A stretch of DNA of 64,000 nt from Eutreptiella sp. 'Long Island Sound 2002' (GCA_964036045.1 OZ038389.1:67653453-67717452); one strand, 5' to 3'; counted from the first letter of the stretch, positions 1 through 11,545 are shown. Numbers and translations: made by a program. The notes: generated by a model from the sequence alone, not told the origin.

Positions 1-686
1 ACAAATGCACAGGAAAATTTGCGAGTGATTTGTCTCATCGCAGTTTTTGTGGTTGAGAATGGCCTCGTGTAGTGGGAAAGAGGGGCTTTGGTCATGTGTT
101 GATTTGTCCATGCTCATATCATCGCCGTTCTGCCGCTGAGGCCCTGGTGCCAGGGAAGTACAAGAAGGGCCGGACAACCACGGAGGGTTCTGCTCCTTCA
201 ACCCCCCCCCCCCCCCAGCCCCCCCCCTCCACGAAATGAACTGAATTTTGGGAATACTGTTGTTGGGCCATTTTTGATACACGAAGTCTGGGGTGCACTT
301 TGTCTCCGGCCCTGTAATTCTTCAATGGCATCGTGTGGCTCAGCTGTCGTAGCACACACGCCTGATGCAGAGGTACACAGTTTGAGCCTGATTACGCATG
401 ACAAAGGACAGCACCATCTTAGGGGGCCGTGATCCTCAAGCCGCATGAGATGCTGCAAGATATAAAGGGGAAGGCTCCTTTGGAACCTAGAGTTTGCCCA
501 ACTAACCTCAGTTCTCACTTTACCCTTCTCATGCTTCCTTAGCACACCCGCTTTGTGTGTACAGGGTCTATGGGGCTTGCCGGCCTGGCTAAGTGGGCTG
601 AACGCGACGACGTCCAGGGCTGCTCCGCAGCTCCTGAGGGTTTTTGTCGACTGCTTTTCTTCATTGCTGTTGATTTTGTGGTTGCC

Positions 687-689
<3 letters not shown>
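1..689. other. Spacer, no gene seen
   Basis: No convincing exon is visible on either strand. A C homopolymer lies near 200-216, with a second C-rich run to about 230. Open frames here are low-complexity or shadow frames of the dinucleotide tract that follows. Confidence 0.5.

Positions 690-775
<86 letters not shown>
690..775. repeat. (TG)n microsatellite
   Basis: Uninterrupted TG dinucleotide tract of about 86 bp. Its apparent ORFs (poly Cys-Val or His-Thr) are artefacts of the repeat. Confidence 0.98.
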
Positions 776-776
<1 letters not shown>

Positions 777-1084
777 CAATTTCATTCAGTTCCGGATTTT
801 CTTCCCTAGAGAGTTCTGCATATTTTGTTGGTGACGTGTGTTTCCCCCACGGCCGCCCAGGGGCGCGTGACCTCACTGTGGTGTGGGCACGGGGGGTGCG
901 GCTCCGCGGGTCCCAGGACGCCAACTACCCCCCCCCCCCCCCCCAAGGGGCCTCTAGCCAACAGGTGGTTGCCAAAGGTGCCACCCTTAGGAGTCCATGG
1001 GCGCCAAAGGCGCCCGACACTCCATGGGTACCAAAGGCGCACAAAGGAAAATTTTGTCCACTTCACACCCCAACACAACCCAAC

Positions 1085-1135
1085 CCTGGCCCTAACCCCA
1101 CCCCAACCCTCAGCCTAGCCCTAACCCTAATCAAG
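1085..1135. repeat. Interstitial telomere-like CCCTAA tract
   Basis: Degenerate C-rich motifs (CCCTAACCCCA, CCCAACCCTC, CCCTAACCCTAA) lead into the first unit of the 1.1-kb repeat. Similar short CCCTAACCC blocks recur at the unit junctions near 2256 and 3412 and at the end near 4472. The tract is too short and degenerate to be a real telomere. Confidence 0.6.
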
Positions 1136-4100
1136 ACTGAATATTGGGACCGAGCTGGTGGGGGAGGGAACATTAGCTATGACTGGTGAGGGACATCAAG
1201 AATGATTCACACATTGATGGCTCTTGACAAAGTGAAATCAGCTTGCAAGTGAACCCCATCACCACGAGGCCCACTTTCAAGGCTTTTTGGACTTCTGAGG
1301 GGCCAAAATGCCCCAAAATGGGCTCAAAATGGGCTCATTTCACCTGTTTGTGCACCCCAAATGGTCTAGGATGAGGTTTGGAAAAACGCGTTTTTGACCC
1401 ATTTTTGACCCATTTTTGGTCCCAAAACAGCCCATTTTCAATGCATTTTGGGATTTTCGGAGGACCAAAATGGGCCACCACAAGCTCAAAACGGTCCAAA
1501 AACACTTGTTTTAGCGTCGCACATGGTCTAGGATCATTTTTGAGAAAAGTCATCTTTTTGCCCCTATTGGACCTTGTGGACCCATTTGGGCACCCACCTG
1601 TTTGGGCTTGAGCTTGCAGCTTGCCGCAGCCTAGTGGGCCTAGGTATTGGGGTCTAGGCGTCCGTTTGGGCAATTCTGAGGGGTAGAAATCACAAAAAGT
1701 GGGGGGTTGTGGGTGGAGTAGGTGCCCTCGGAATCGCATTTTGAGCCATGTAGCCCAAGATATGGCCTATTCTTGGTTTGTGGCTGTCGGCATTTGGAGC
1801 TTTTGGGGGCCTTTTTGGGCCGTTTCCGGGACATATCACGGAGTTAGAGGGCCGAAAAGAGCTCGTTGACACGGGGAAGTCAAGCCGCACGTGGAGTGTA
1901 CCCACCGTTTCCCTTCGTTTGGCCGTTTTGAATGTGTTCCAAGGCTTTTTTTGGCCCAAAAATGGCTGTTTTTGGCCCTAAACTGCAGCTTTTGAAACTG
2001 AGGTCCGCCACTTGCGAATCCCGTTCCCGGCCGCCACCGTTGCGTTTCTTGCTCAAACTTTGTGTGATTGTATTTCACACCCATAGGTATCATCCACCAA
2101 AATTTCAGCTGAATCTGAAGCACCACGACGGAGTTCTGATTTTTCCCCATTTCGCGCGCGCTGCTTGCTGCTTGCTGCTGCTGCTAAACCTGGTAGGTCC
2201 ACCCTAGACACTAAAAAGGGTTATAAAACCAAGACTGGTTCCACCAGCTCCGTGACCCTAACCCTAATCAAGACTGAATATTGGAACCGAGCTGCCGGGG
2301 GAGGGCACATCAGCTATGAATGGTGAGGGACACCAATGAGTCACACATTGAAGGCCGTTGATAGAGTGGAATCAGCTTGCAAGTGATCCCCTTCACCACA
2401 AGGCCCACTTTCACGGCTTTTTTGAACTTGTGAGGGGCCAAAATGCCCCAAAATGGGCTCAAAATGGGCCCATTTCACCCGTTTGTGCACCCCAAATGGT
2501 CTAGGATGAGATTTGGAAAAATGTGTTTTTGACCCATTTTTGGTCCCAAAACAGCCCATTTTCAAGGCATTTTGGGATTTTCGGAGGACCAAAATGGGCC
2601 ACCACAAGCTCAAAACGGTCCAAAAACACTTGTTTTAGCATCACACATGGTGTAGTAGGATCATTTGTGAAAAAAGTCATTTTTTGCCCCTATTGGACCC
2701 TGTTGACCCATTTGGGCACCCACTTGTTTGGGCTTGATTGAGCTTGCAGCTTGCTGGGGCTACGTATGGGGGTCTAGGCGTCTGTTTGGGCAACTCTGAG
2801 GGGTGGAAACCACAAAAAGTGGGGGGTTGCGGGTGGACTAGGTGCCCTCGGAATCGCGTTTTGAGCCATGTAGCCAAAGATATGGCCTGTTCTTGGTTTG
2901 TGGCTGTCGCCAGCCAACCTGCACAAAATTTGGGGCTTCTGGGGCCTTTTTTGGCCGTTTCAAGGACATATGGTGGAGTTAGGGCCGCAAAGGGCTCGTT
3001 GACACGGGAAAGTCAAGCCGCACATAGAGTGTACCCACCCTTTCCCTTTGTTTGGCCGTTTTGAATGGGTTCTAGGGCTGTTTTGGTCCAAAAATGGCTG
3101 TTTTTGGCCCTAAATTGCAGCTTTTGAAACCGAGGTCCGCCATTTGCGACAGCTGTTCCTGGCCGCCACCATTGAGTTTCTGACTCATACTTTGTGTGGT
3201 TGTCCCTCACACCCATAGGTATCATCCACCAAAATTTCAGCCGATTCCGAAGCACCACGACGGAGTTTTGATTTTTTCCATTTCGCGCGTGCTGCTGCTT
3301 GCTTGCTGCTTGCTTGCTTGCTGCTTGCTGCTTGCTGCTGCTAAACCTGGTAGGTCCACCCTAGACACTAAAAAGGGTTATAAAACCAAGACAGGTTCCA
3401 CCAGCTCCGTGACCCTAACCCTAGGGCTGAAATCACCTTGCAAGTGAACCCCTTCACCACGAGGCCCACTTTCAAGGCTTTTTGGACTTCTGAGGGGCCA
3501 AAATGCCCCAAAATGGCCTCAAAATGGGCTCATTTCACCCGTTTGTGCACCCCAAATGGTCTAGGATGAGGTTTGGAAAAATGCGTTTTTGACCCATTTT
3601 TGATCCATTTTTGGTCCCAAAACAACCCATTTTCAAGGCATTTTGGGATTTTCGGAGGACCAAAATGGGCCACCACAAGCTCAAAACGGTCCAAAAACAC
3701 TTGTTTTAGCGTCGCACATGGTCTAGGATCATTTTTGAGAAAAGTCATCTTTTTGCCCCTATTGGACCTTGTGGACCCATTTGGGCACCCACCTGTTTGG
3801 GCTTGAGCTTGCAGCTTGCCGCAGCCTAGTGGGCCTAGGTATTGGGGTCTAGGCGTCCGTTTGGGCAATTATGAGGGGTAGAAATCACAAAAAGTGGGGG
3901 GTTGTGGGTGGAGTAGGTGCCCTCGGAATCGCATTTTGAGCCATGTAGCCCAAGATATGGCCTATTCTTGGTTTGTGGCTGTCGGCATTTGGAGCTTTTG
4001 GGGGCCTTTTTGGGCCGTTTCCGGGACATATCATGGAGTTAGAGGGCCGCAAAGGGTCCGTTGACACGGGGAAGTCAAGCCGCACGTGGAGTGTACCCAC

Positions 4101-4356
4101 CGTTTCCCTTTGTTTGGCCGTTTTGAATGTGTTCCAAGGCTTTTTTTGGCCCAAAAATGGCTGTTTTTGGCCCTAAACTGCAGCTTTTGAAACTGAGGTC
4201 CGCCACTTGCGAATCCCGTTCCCGGCCGCCACCGTTGAGTTTCTTGCTCAAACTTTGTGTGATTGTATTTCACACCCATAGGTATCATCCACCAAAATTT
4301 CAGCTGAATCTGAAGCACCACGACGGAGTTCTGATTTTTCCCCATTTCGCGCGCGC

Positions 4357-4398
<42 letters not shown>

Positions 4399-4490
4399 TG
4401 CTAAACCTGGTAGGTCCACCCTAGACACTAAAAAGGGTTATAAAACCAAGATTGGTTCCACCACCTCGGTGACCCTAACCCTAGCCCCAA
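1130..4490. repeat. Three-copy tandem repeat, unit about 1.1 kb
   Basis: The same text is read three times, roughly 1130-2260, 2262-3410 and 3412-4490. Copies one and three are the most alike (shared stretches offset by 2195 bp); the middle copy is more diverged. Each copy holds a block rich in CCAAAATGGGC-type words, then the phrase CACCCATAGGTATCATCCAC, then a GCTT/GCTGCTT microsatellite of different length in each copy, then a CCCTAACCC-like end. Open frames occur on both strands in every copy, but they are duplicated on both strands and I do not treat them as genes. Confidence 0.93.
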
Positions 4491-4604
4491 CTCTGCCCCT
4501 AGGCTAGGGTCAGAGTTATTGTTGGGGTCCAAAATGGAGAGCAATGATGTGGCAAAAGCAGCCATGAACGAAGTTTGGGGGATCATGTACCCCTCAAATT
4601 GCCC

Positions 4605-4735
4605 CACTTGGACCCCCCCCCCCCGCCAACCAACCAACCCTTCCGGACCCCCCCCCCCCCCGCAAAAGTCCCCCCTAGACCCCCCCCCCCCGCCGTTGCC
4701 CCCCAAGCCCCCCCCCCCCCCCTTGCCTTGAGGTC
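4605..4735. repeat. Poly-C low-complexity block
   Basis: Five C runs of about 8-13 bases alternate with short CCAACC and CCGCC spacers. C or G homopolymers of 10 or more recur across the window (near 930, 5401, 8218, 8813, 16430, 22046, 25178, 26500, 34005, 53025, 58120, 62466). Confidence 0.9.
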
Positions 4736-5930
4736 ACATGCCCCCACCTCCATTGGCCACCGTGGGGGAGCCACGATGGGACAGGACGGGCTTCACCGGG
4801 GATCTGCGAGGTTTCTGGGGCCTCCTGTCGCCCAACGCGCTGCAGGGCTTGTATGTACCCCTATTCCCCACTCCCCTGCTCCCCGCTCCTTTCTTGACCG
4901 CTACAAGTTCTGATCAGGGGATTGTGGGATCATGGGGAACTCCGAGGAAGCCTAATCTTGGCTTCCGCACAGTCCTGTGCGGTGTGGTGGGGTTCTTCGT
5001 GGAGCCTCCCGTGGGCTATGCATTGGACTTTCGGGGACCTCTCCGAGGACTGAGGGGTGCTCCTTAGGGCCTTGCATGGCTCCTCGCAAGTCCTAGTCAC
5101 TTCGTGTCGGAACCAATTACGTGGGGGGCGGGTCCACCAACCCCCCACCATGTCCGCTTGCTGGCTTGATGTAAGGGGTGGCCCCCCACCCCAGTGTGGC
5201 TGGGGACTTCGTGCCGGGGAGTGGTCCATGAGGAAGGCAATGGGCGCCACTTCTCAAGATTTCTACGCAGCGATGGTTTTCTGATCCAAGGGGTGGCCCC
5301 CTCCCTCGTGTGGCTAGGGTGTTTACCCCCTGCCATTGTGGCTCCAGGGGGAGGTAGTGGAATGTGGGGATGTTGGCATCTGTCGGGGGCCGAGCCAAGC
5401 CCCCCCCCCCCCTTCAGCCCTTCAAATTTTCATGGTGTATCGTTGCACGCATGTTACAGTATCAAACGACGAACCTCGTGTTGTATAATGTACCCCGGGA
5501 GACCCACAACAGGAGGGCTGCCGGGCCGGGTGACAGCCCCGAAACCCCTATGGGAGGGCCTACCAGCCCGGCCACTACTGGCTAAGGGGCCTCTTGTCAG
5601 GGTAACACACAGCCACCACATCACCCAAATGTAATAACACTAATCTCAAGAACCCCACTAGTCTCCTTCATTTTCTTTCCCATGCATGCGAGACGTAAGC
5701 ACTTTGGACCTGCCCTAAGAATTTCAGTGATGGCCATGCTGACACCCAGTGGCGGCCATGCTGACACCCTAGCCACCCCAACCGGCCACCCCAGCCAGGG
5801 TCAGAGCGCTACCCGGCACCGGGCCGGTCCACCCTCCCCAGTCACCCCGACCTCCGGTTCGCCACTTCTTCAGCAATAGGACTTAAACACCCCTCTAGGC
5901 ACACAGGCACAGGTACGGCACGGCCCGCCG
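4736..5930. other. Spacer with weak ORFs and a short duplication
   Basis: Two related stretches near 5172-5230 and 5285-5345 share the words AAGGGGTGGCCCC and TGTGGCTNGGG about 113 bp apart, so this is a diverged tandem duplication. A 109-codon plus-strand frame (4738-5067) overlaps minus-strand frames of similar quality, and I could not choose between them. No gene is called. Confidence 0.4.
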
Positions 5931-5933
5931 GTG

Positions 5934-6615
5934 GCGGATACACCCGAGTCCCCCCGATCGAGGAGCGGCCGTGTGGGAATAGGGACGCCCCGTGGGGGTT
6001 AGCAGCCCCCCATTGGCGGATACACCCGAGACACCTCGGTCCGTGAGCGGCCGTGTAGGAATGGGGATGCCCCGTGGGGGTGTGGTACGGGTGATACACA
6101 ACCCCCGAGCGGCGGATACACCCAAGTCCCCCCGGCCGTGGAAGGGCCATGTGGGGACGGGGGCGCCTAGTGGGGTTGTGGTACGGGTGAGACACAACCC
6201 CTGAGCGGCGGATACACCCAAGTCCCCCCGGCCGTGGAAGGGCTGTGTGGGGATAGGAACGCCCCGTGGGAGTATGATGCGTGTGAGACACAACTCTTGA
6301 GCGGCGGATACACTTGAGTTCCCCCGGCCATGGTACGGCCATGTGGGGATAGGGACGCCCAATGGAGGTATGGTATGGCTGGGACACAACCCGTGAGCGG
6401 CGGATACACCTAGGTCCCCCCGGCCATGGAAGGGCGGTTTGGGGATAGGGTCACTCATTGGGGGTCTGGTACAGATGATGCACAAACCCAGAGCGGCGGA
6501 TACACCCGAGTCCCCCTGACCATGGCAGGGCAGTGTTGGGATAGGGACGCCCAATGGAGGTATGGTTTTGGTGAGACACCACACCCAGGCTGAGGATACA
6601 TCTGAGTCCCCGAAG
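5934..6615 (-). repeat. 96-bp tandem repeat, left arm
   Basis: About seven units, each opening with GGCGGATACACC (near 5934, 6016, 6109, 6205, 6301, 6397, 6493). The later spacings are exactly 96 bp. Because 96 is divisible by 3, the minus strand stays open and reads a 32-residue repeat with the core HGRGDLGVSAA. Units vary at many codons. Confidence 0.93.
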
Positions 6616-6689
6616 AAGATTACCGGAGCAGCGCCCCGTGAAATGTGTTGAGCAATGCGTTATGTTTTTCCTAGGGTCCCCACTCAGTG

Positions 6690-7020
6690 GCGTCCCATTT
6701 TACCTCACTGGGCGCCCCTATCCCCACACGGCCCTTCCACGGCCGGGGGGACTCGGCTGTATCGGCCGCTCAGGGGTTGTGTCTCACCCATACCATACCC
6801 CAATTAGGCGTCCCTATCCCCACACGGCCGTACCATGGCCGGGGGGACTCGGATGTATCCGCCGCTGAGGGACTGTGTCTCACCCGCATCATACCCCCAC
6901 GGGGCGTCCCTACCCCCACATGGCCCTTCCACGGCCAGGGGGACTTGGATGTATTCGCCGCTCGGGGGTTGTGTCTCAGCTGTGCCATAACCCCACTGAG
7001 CGCCCTTATCCCCACATGGC
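6690..7020 (+). repeat. 96-bp tandem repeat, right arm (inverted)
   Basis: About three and a half units of the same repeat in the opposite orientation, so the plus strand now reads the HGRGD-type peptide. A spacer of about 75 bp (6616-6690) separates the arms, which could form a large imperfect cruciform. Whether the peptide is ever made is unknown. Confidence 0.92.
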
Positions 7021-7674
7021 CCCACCCCCTGCGACCAATAGACTGTGGGTGGGTGCAGTGGCAGAGATTCGCATGGGTGCTACAGCAAATAGGGCAGGGG
7101 AGAGAGGTGCGAAGGAACAGGGGGGGATGGGGGGTGGTTTTAGGACCAGCCCTTTTGGCAGCAGGTCATTCAATGCCAAAGGCTGCCTTTGGCGCCTTCT
7201 CATTCCAGCCATCCTGCTCCTGCTCCGTGGCAGACACCCATACAGACACAAAGGCACGGCATCAGACCAGGAACATTTTCTCTGGATTTGCGCTCCTTGG
7301 AGCCATGGTGGCGGAGTTACATGTCGGGCCGGAGCCTCCCACCCCCTCTTCCAAACACCCAAACCTACGCTAATGGGCAACGGCAGTTTCATTAGTTGCC
7401 CTAGGTATCGCACTGCTGCTGCCTTCGCTGGTTTGCGCATCCTCTGGAATGCCCCATTTTTATTTCACTCATGATGAAAGGGGATTTTATGCCCCCACTT
7501 CTGTCTTCAAAATGTTCAGCATTCAGCGGCGAGTTAAAAAAATGCCCCCTAAACCCAAACTTTTTTTAACCATCTCTCCTCCGAATTCCCTGGCTCACAC
7601 TGTGGGTGATGGGGCCCAGAAGTGTTGAACTCCCCGGTCTTGCTGGCTTTGCCCCTTTCCCTCCCTTTTCTCAG
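7021..7674 (+). other. Spacer or intron before the lectin exon
   Basis: Plus and minus frames of similar quality overlap here, for example a plus frame to 7474 and a minus frame 7006-7440. None carries a recognisable motif. The stretch ends in a strong pyrimidine-rich acceptor (TTTCCCTCCCTTTTCTCAG) at 7674, so at least its 3' part is intron. Confidence 0.4.
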
Positions 7675-7935
7675 GTGCGCGGCCAATACGGACGTTGCCT
7701 GTCGGTGGACTACACGAACGCCAACGCGGCCCGTCAGCAGGACGTCATTCTTGAGACCTGCAACGGCAATGCCATGCAGAAGTGGCAGTACAATGGCAAC
7801 GGGCTTCTGGGCCACAAAGGCACGGGCAAGTGTCTGAGCCTAGAGAATCTAGGGGAAACCGGCACACAGGCCCGAGTGGTGTCCTGTGACAACCTGGCGC
7901 CACAGTTACTGGCACCCACGGCAGTCATTGGAGAG
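7675..7935 (+). CDS. Ricin-B-type (beta-trefoil) lectin exon
   Basis: An 87-codon, phase-0 exon between a strong acceptor at 7673-7674 and a good donor (GAG|GTCAGT) at 7936. The peptide has the repeating ricin-B pattern: GRCLSVD, then V-x-L-x-C-N-G-N, then the QxW signature in AMQKWQYNGNG, then GKCLSLENLGETG and a closing Cys-Asp. Domains of this fold bind galactose or related sugars and are usually attached to glycosidases or secreted proteins. Only about two of the usual three lobes are on this exon; the second lobe lacks its QxW tryptophan (APQLL follows the Cys-Asp). The rest of the protein must lie on other exons, which I could not join with confidence. Confidence 0.75.
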
Positions 7936-8775
7936 GTCAGTGCCCCCTGTTGTTCTTCTCTATCCAGGGCTGCATTGGAAGGGGACGGGGCCCAGGGTGG
8001 GATGTCTGGAGCAGCCACCCTGGGGGGGGGGGGTGGTGGGCCGTAAATTTGGTGTGGGAAATTTGCCTTTCAATTTGGCCACCAAATTTCCCACGCCAAA
8101 TCCAGGGGCTTCCTGCTCTGTTCTCCTATCCCCTTATGCTTTGCATGCTCCGTGTCTCATTCCTTGTTCTTTGCTTCCGCCAAATTCACCACCGCCACAT
8201 TGACTAGGTGCCAAATCCCCCCCCCCCCCCTGTATGAAGGTGGTCGGAGGGGGCGCAATGGTTCGGAGCGGTTGTTGTCAGTTACAGAAGCCGGGGGAAT
8301 CGCAGTAGGGAGCTGGGTCGCAGGCTCGGCTTGCGGAAGGGAGGGTCGGATGCCCTTGCAGTGCACCCCTGCCTCTGTTCTTCTCCACCGTCTCTGAGGA
8401 GGCTGTGGGGATGGGGTGGGTGGGGGTTGTGGGGTCTGACCCATGGACGAACATACCTATTGGCAGTTGGTGGACCCCCCACCCCCCCGAACCAACCTGT
8501 GTAGTTGTCTCTTGACGTGCTGGTCTGTACTGTGTATGCTCCATGGTCATTTGTTGTACCATGGGTCCTCCTTGCCCTATCCATGCCCAATCCTTTCTGT
8601 ACTCTGCTTTGTTGCAACTTTTTGAGTTGTGCTGAACCATATCATGTTTTGCTGTGCATCTGCGTGCTTGGCAACGAACCTGGCATCCAAAAGCCGCATC
8701 AGTCCCCTGCTTGTGTTCTTCTTCCCTCCAATCCATATTTCTTCGCCTTTTCCAAGAACTGCAAGAGTCCACACT

Positions 8776-8783
8776 CTTTCAGT
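8776..8783. repeat. Target-site duplication, left copy
   Basis: CTTTCAGT, directly abutting the left inverted end of the 727-bp element. It is repeated perfectly at 9511-9518. Confidence 0.88.
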
Positions 8784-9510
8784 CATGGGGGGCGCCCAGG
8801 TGTAGTCCCTCACCCCCCCCCCCCCCCCTCCTGGGGGCCAAAATGTTTGAAAGGTCCCGACCACAGCACAGGCCAACATGGAGAAGTTGGCGTGCGCCAC
8901 AGGCGCCGGAAAATTTTGGTGCCCCATTTGAAGGGGTTGGTAAAACTGGTCACCCCATGTGTTTATACTCAAATGCTGAGTTCTTTTTTGACCATTTTCT
9001 GTGGGCCCCCAAAATGGCAGGGGTTATGTCGCCATTTCTGATTTCATCCCCCTGTTGGGGACCCCCGAGAAGGCAGGGGTTATGCAGCCATTTCTGATTT
9101 CTTCCCCTTGTTGGGGACCCGAGAAAGCAGGGCTTATGTAGCCATGTCTGATTTCATCCCCCTTTTGGGGACCCCCAAGAAGGTAGGGGTTATGTCGGTT
9201 ATGTTGGTAAGGAGGCAGAGTGGAGACCTCCGTTGTTGTAGGCTAACCCCTTAGGCCACTGCGTCCCTGCCACTTTGTTCATAGCAAGGTTTATGAAGAC
9301 ACGAGGTCATTATGAGATGAACAACAAGGGGGTAAGTGGACAGGGAGGTGGCTGCACAGGGTGCGTGGGTGCAAATATTCCCTGGACACCACGGCGCCTC
9401 GAAGAAGAGGGTGATTTTTGCCCGGCCCCCCAACCCCACCCCCCCTCTTTGAGGGGCCAGAATGTTTAAGGGCTGTCGGGGTCAAGGACTGCACCTGGGC
9501 GCCCCCCATG
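8784..9510. mobile_element. Non-autonomous DNA transposon, 727 bp, 25-bp TIRs
   Basis: The left end starts CATGGGGGGCGCCCAGGTG and the right end is its reverse complement. Over 25 bp the ends differ at one position (T/C at base 20). Perfect 8-bp direct repeats CTTTCAGT flank both ends. No transposase frame is present, so it must have been mobilised in trans. Inside are a poly-C run, two inverted words of the type GGGGCCANAATGTTT, and several copies of the dispersed hairpin repeat. An 8-bp duplication suits the hAT or P superfamilies, but the terminal bases are not the usual hAT CAG. Confidence 0.87.
9005..9205. repeat. Dispersed hairpin repeat inside the transposon
   Basis: Three or four units of about 60-70 bp, each a CCCC-loop-GGGG hairpin followed by GACCC(CC)GAGAA and then GGCAGGGGTTATG. 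This is the same family as the large array at 13200-15128, the copies at 21328 and 22391-22610, and a single box in the intron at 25589. Confidence 0.85.
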
Positions 9511-9518
9511 CTTTCAGT
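9511..9518. repeat. Target-site duplication, right copy
   Basis: CTTTCAGT, identical to 8776-8783 and directly following the right inverted end. Confidence 0.88.
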
Positions 9519-10639
9519 GATGCCCTAGCACATTGGCACCCTGCCCACATGCAGGTGCACAGAACATGAAGAATCAAAAGGTATGTTACAGCATGTCACT
9601 GCAACAAAGGAAATTAAATTTTTTATGGCTGCATAAGACAAATCAAGGCTTGTTTCAGTTGCGTTGCAGCTACCAAGATGCAGAGCAGGCTGCCCCAAGT
9701 CCCATATTGCCACAGTCTAGCCCGAGGGCAGTCGTACCTGGTACGAGAGGTCATAGCTGGTCATACTGGTCATAGCTGGTACATGGGGCTGCAGTGTAGA
9801 TTTGGTTGTGTGGTGTCCTTGGCCCACCTATCAGCAATGAAACCCACCGGGAGCATCCCAAAAGCAAGAAACCCAGGCATGGGTAAGAGGCAATAGGGCC
9901 AGGATGGCCGCTGTAATACTGGGGAGCACGACTGTCGTGCGCCAATTTGCTGGCAGCTATGCTGGCACCAGATGCGTCGATTGGTGCTTGAGTCTGGAAA
10001 TCTGGATTTGGTTCCTTCTTTTTTGCAGCAGAAAAACAAAGTGGGCAAACCCTTTGGGTGCATGGTGCAAGATGCCGGTGTGTCTGTTGTTTCCGGGCAA
10101 GGGGTGAGGCAGTGTCCCATTGCACATGATGCCTGACCAGGAGATACCGAGTCCAAGTCCCAGATGGGGCATCAGTAGTGACGCTACGCCATCCTAGGTG
10201 ATGAGGTGTCCCCAGCAACCCTGCAATCCAGAAGGGACTAATCATGATTCTTTGGTGCCTGGGGATCGCCCGGGTGTTCTACCTCTACCTCTACCCTCAC
10301 GTTCCCCATGAGTAGGGCCCAGGTCAAAGAGCGCTGAGTCCCAACACTAGACATCACATATTCCACTTACAAAACTGCAAACCCTCCCCACATACACGCT
10401 TCCCGACAACTATACACAGCCCGAAGGCCTGCCTCCAAAAACAACCAAGTGCGTTAAACCGGAAGTACCAACCAGCAAACCTGCTTTACACACTGTTAGG
10501 ACAGGTCAACTCCCCAAGCAAAAAGTATGGGTTGCCCACGCAGTGAAATGCACCACAGCAGCTACCTCAGTGATATGAGTCCATACATGAAACCACACTA
10601 CCCAAAACCACATCGCCAAGCCACCACACTTTTCCTGAC
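9519..10639. other. Spacer, no gene supported
   Basis: Several overlapping frames on both strands (for example minus 9751-10245 and plus 9904-10107) have no motif and no clear splice frame. A short tandem GGTCATAGCTGGTCATACT motif lies near 9750-9780. Confidence 0.4.
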
Positions 10640-10951
10640 AAGACAAAATGCTGGAAATGCAGGAAATGCTGCGCACCACAGATACATTTGGTGATCTTGA
10701 ATCCTTTGGCCATATGTTACAGCTCCCACGTTATTTGTGGTGGAGAGCACCCTCCACATCTTCACAGTTTGGGAATCACTGAAAGCCAAAGCTGCTGCTG
10801 CTGGCAGTGGGGTGGATGCGGGGGCAAAAGCAGGCTCAGGTACCGAAAAACCTTCCCTCTCAATCCAGGGATAAGCAATGTACACAGTTTCCTTTCCAAA
10901 ACTTTCCAGTACAATTGTGCACATCCAGAAGCACCGACTAGCATACTTAGT
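10640..10951 (-). CDS. Unidentified exon-like frame
   Basis: An open minus-strand frame of about 100 codons with balanced composition, including aromatic and charged segments such as IAYPWIEREGFSVPEPAF. No domain was recognised. A possible acceptor (CTAACTAAG) precedes it near 10951. It lies opposite the spacer between the lectin exon and the exon at 11282, so it argues against simply joining those two. Confidence 0.35.
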
Positions 10952-11281
10952 TAGCTTTTGTGGCACCCCTCCCCGCACCTTGAGGCTGGGCAAGGGCTAT
11001 GGTAAGGTCCCGGCATGGTGACTATGGGGCTGGGCTGGCCTGTGGAGTTCAGGAAATGGTCCTCTGTGCCCCCACCTCCCTTCAGGGAGCAATTTGCTGC
11101 AGTGTACAGGCACTGCAGCGTGCATGCAACTCAACCCCGCCCTCACGCCACGGGTGTTGCGCTCCAGAAGTACACTGAACTCCCCCTGCATGCTTCACCT
11201 GTGCTGCAAAACTGGTGGCCGCAGCTGCAGCTCATGCACTATACCCCACCCGCACCACGAGCCACCTTTCCTCGATTGCAG

Positions 11282-11545
11282 GCGGGCAACTACACAATCC
11301 AGACTGCTGGTGCTGATTTTGGGGTGCCATATTGCCTCTTGGCCATGGGCACTTGGCAGCCCGAGGTCTACAAAGGACTGTGCAATTCAACCTGGTCAAC
11401 CTTCTCTGGGGATTTCGAACCATACTACTACCGATGCCAAAACGATGGCTACCATTTCCTGCGTACACGTGCGACCTTGGAGAGTGCTTGCTCATGTTCT
11501 GGAATCAAGGAACTTGCAGCAGGGTTGGAAAGCCACTGTGGCTAA
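11282..11545 (+). CDS. Cys- and aromatic-rich exon, possible lectin partner
   Basis: A phase-0 exon after the acceptor CTTTCCTCGATTGCAG, open to a stop at 11543-11545. The peptide is rich in Tyr, Trp and Cys (stretches DFEPYYYRCQNDGYHFL and SACSCSG), as in an extracellular domain. It is the next phase-compatible plus-strand exon after the lectin exon, but the gap is 3.3 kb and holds a transposon, so the link is inference. A frame shift by splicing near 11480-11520 is also possible. Confidence 0.4.
   Translation, partial: AGNYTIQTAGADFGVPYCLLAMGTWQPEVYKGLCNSTWSTFSGDFEPYYYRCQNDGYHFLRTRATLESACSCSGIKELAAGLESHCG

Noticed and set aside
661-924. Cys-Val and His-Thr polymer ORFs at (TG)n tracts
   Set aside because: Products of dinucleotide repeats. 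The same applies near 50362-50451 and 63548-63625.
1085-1135. A true telomere at 1.1 kb
   Set aside because: Only a few degenerate CCCTAA units, followed by more unique and repeated sequence on both sides.
1300-1345. Resemblance of CCAAAATGGGCTCAAAATGG words to a dinoflagellate spliced leader
   Set aside because: The match is short and the words are part of the 1.1-kb repeat; there is no Sm site or hairpin layout of an SL RNA gene.
9181-9262. tRNA-Ser-like stretch on the minus strand (CAGTGGCCTAAGGGGTTAG)
   Set aside because: Resembles an A box, but no B box follows at the right distance and no stems form.
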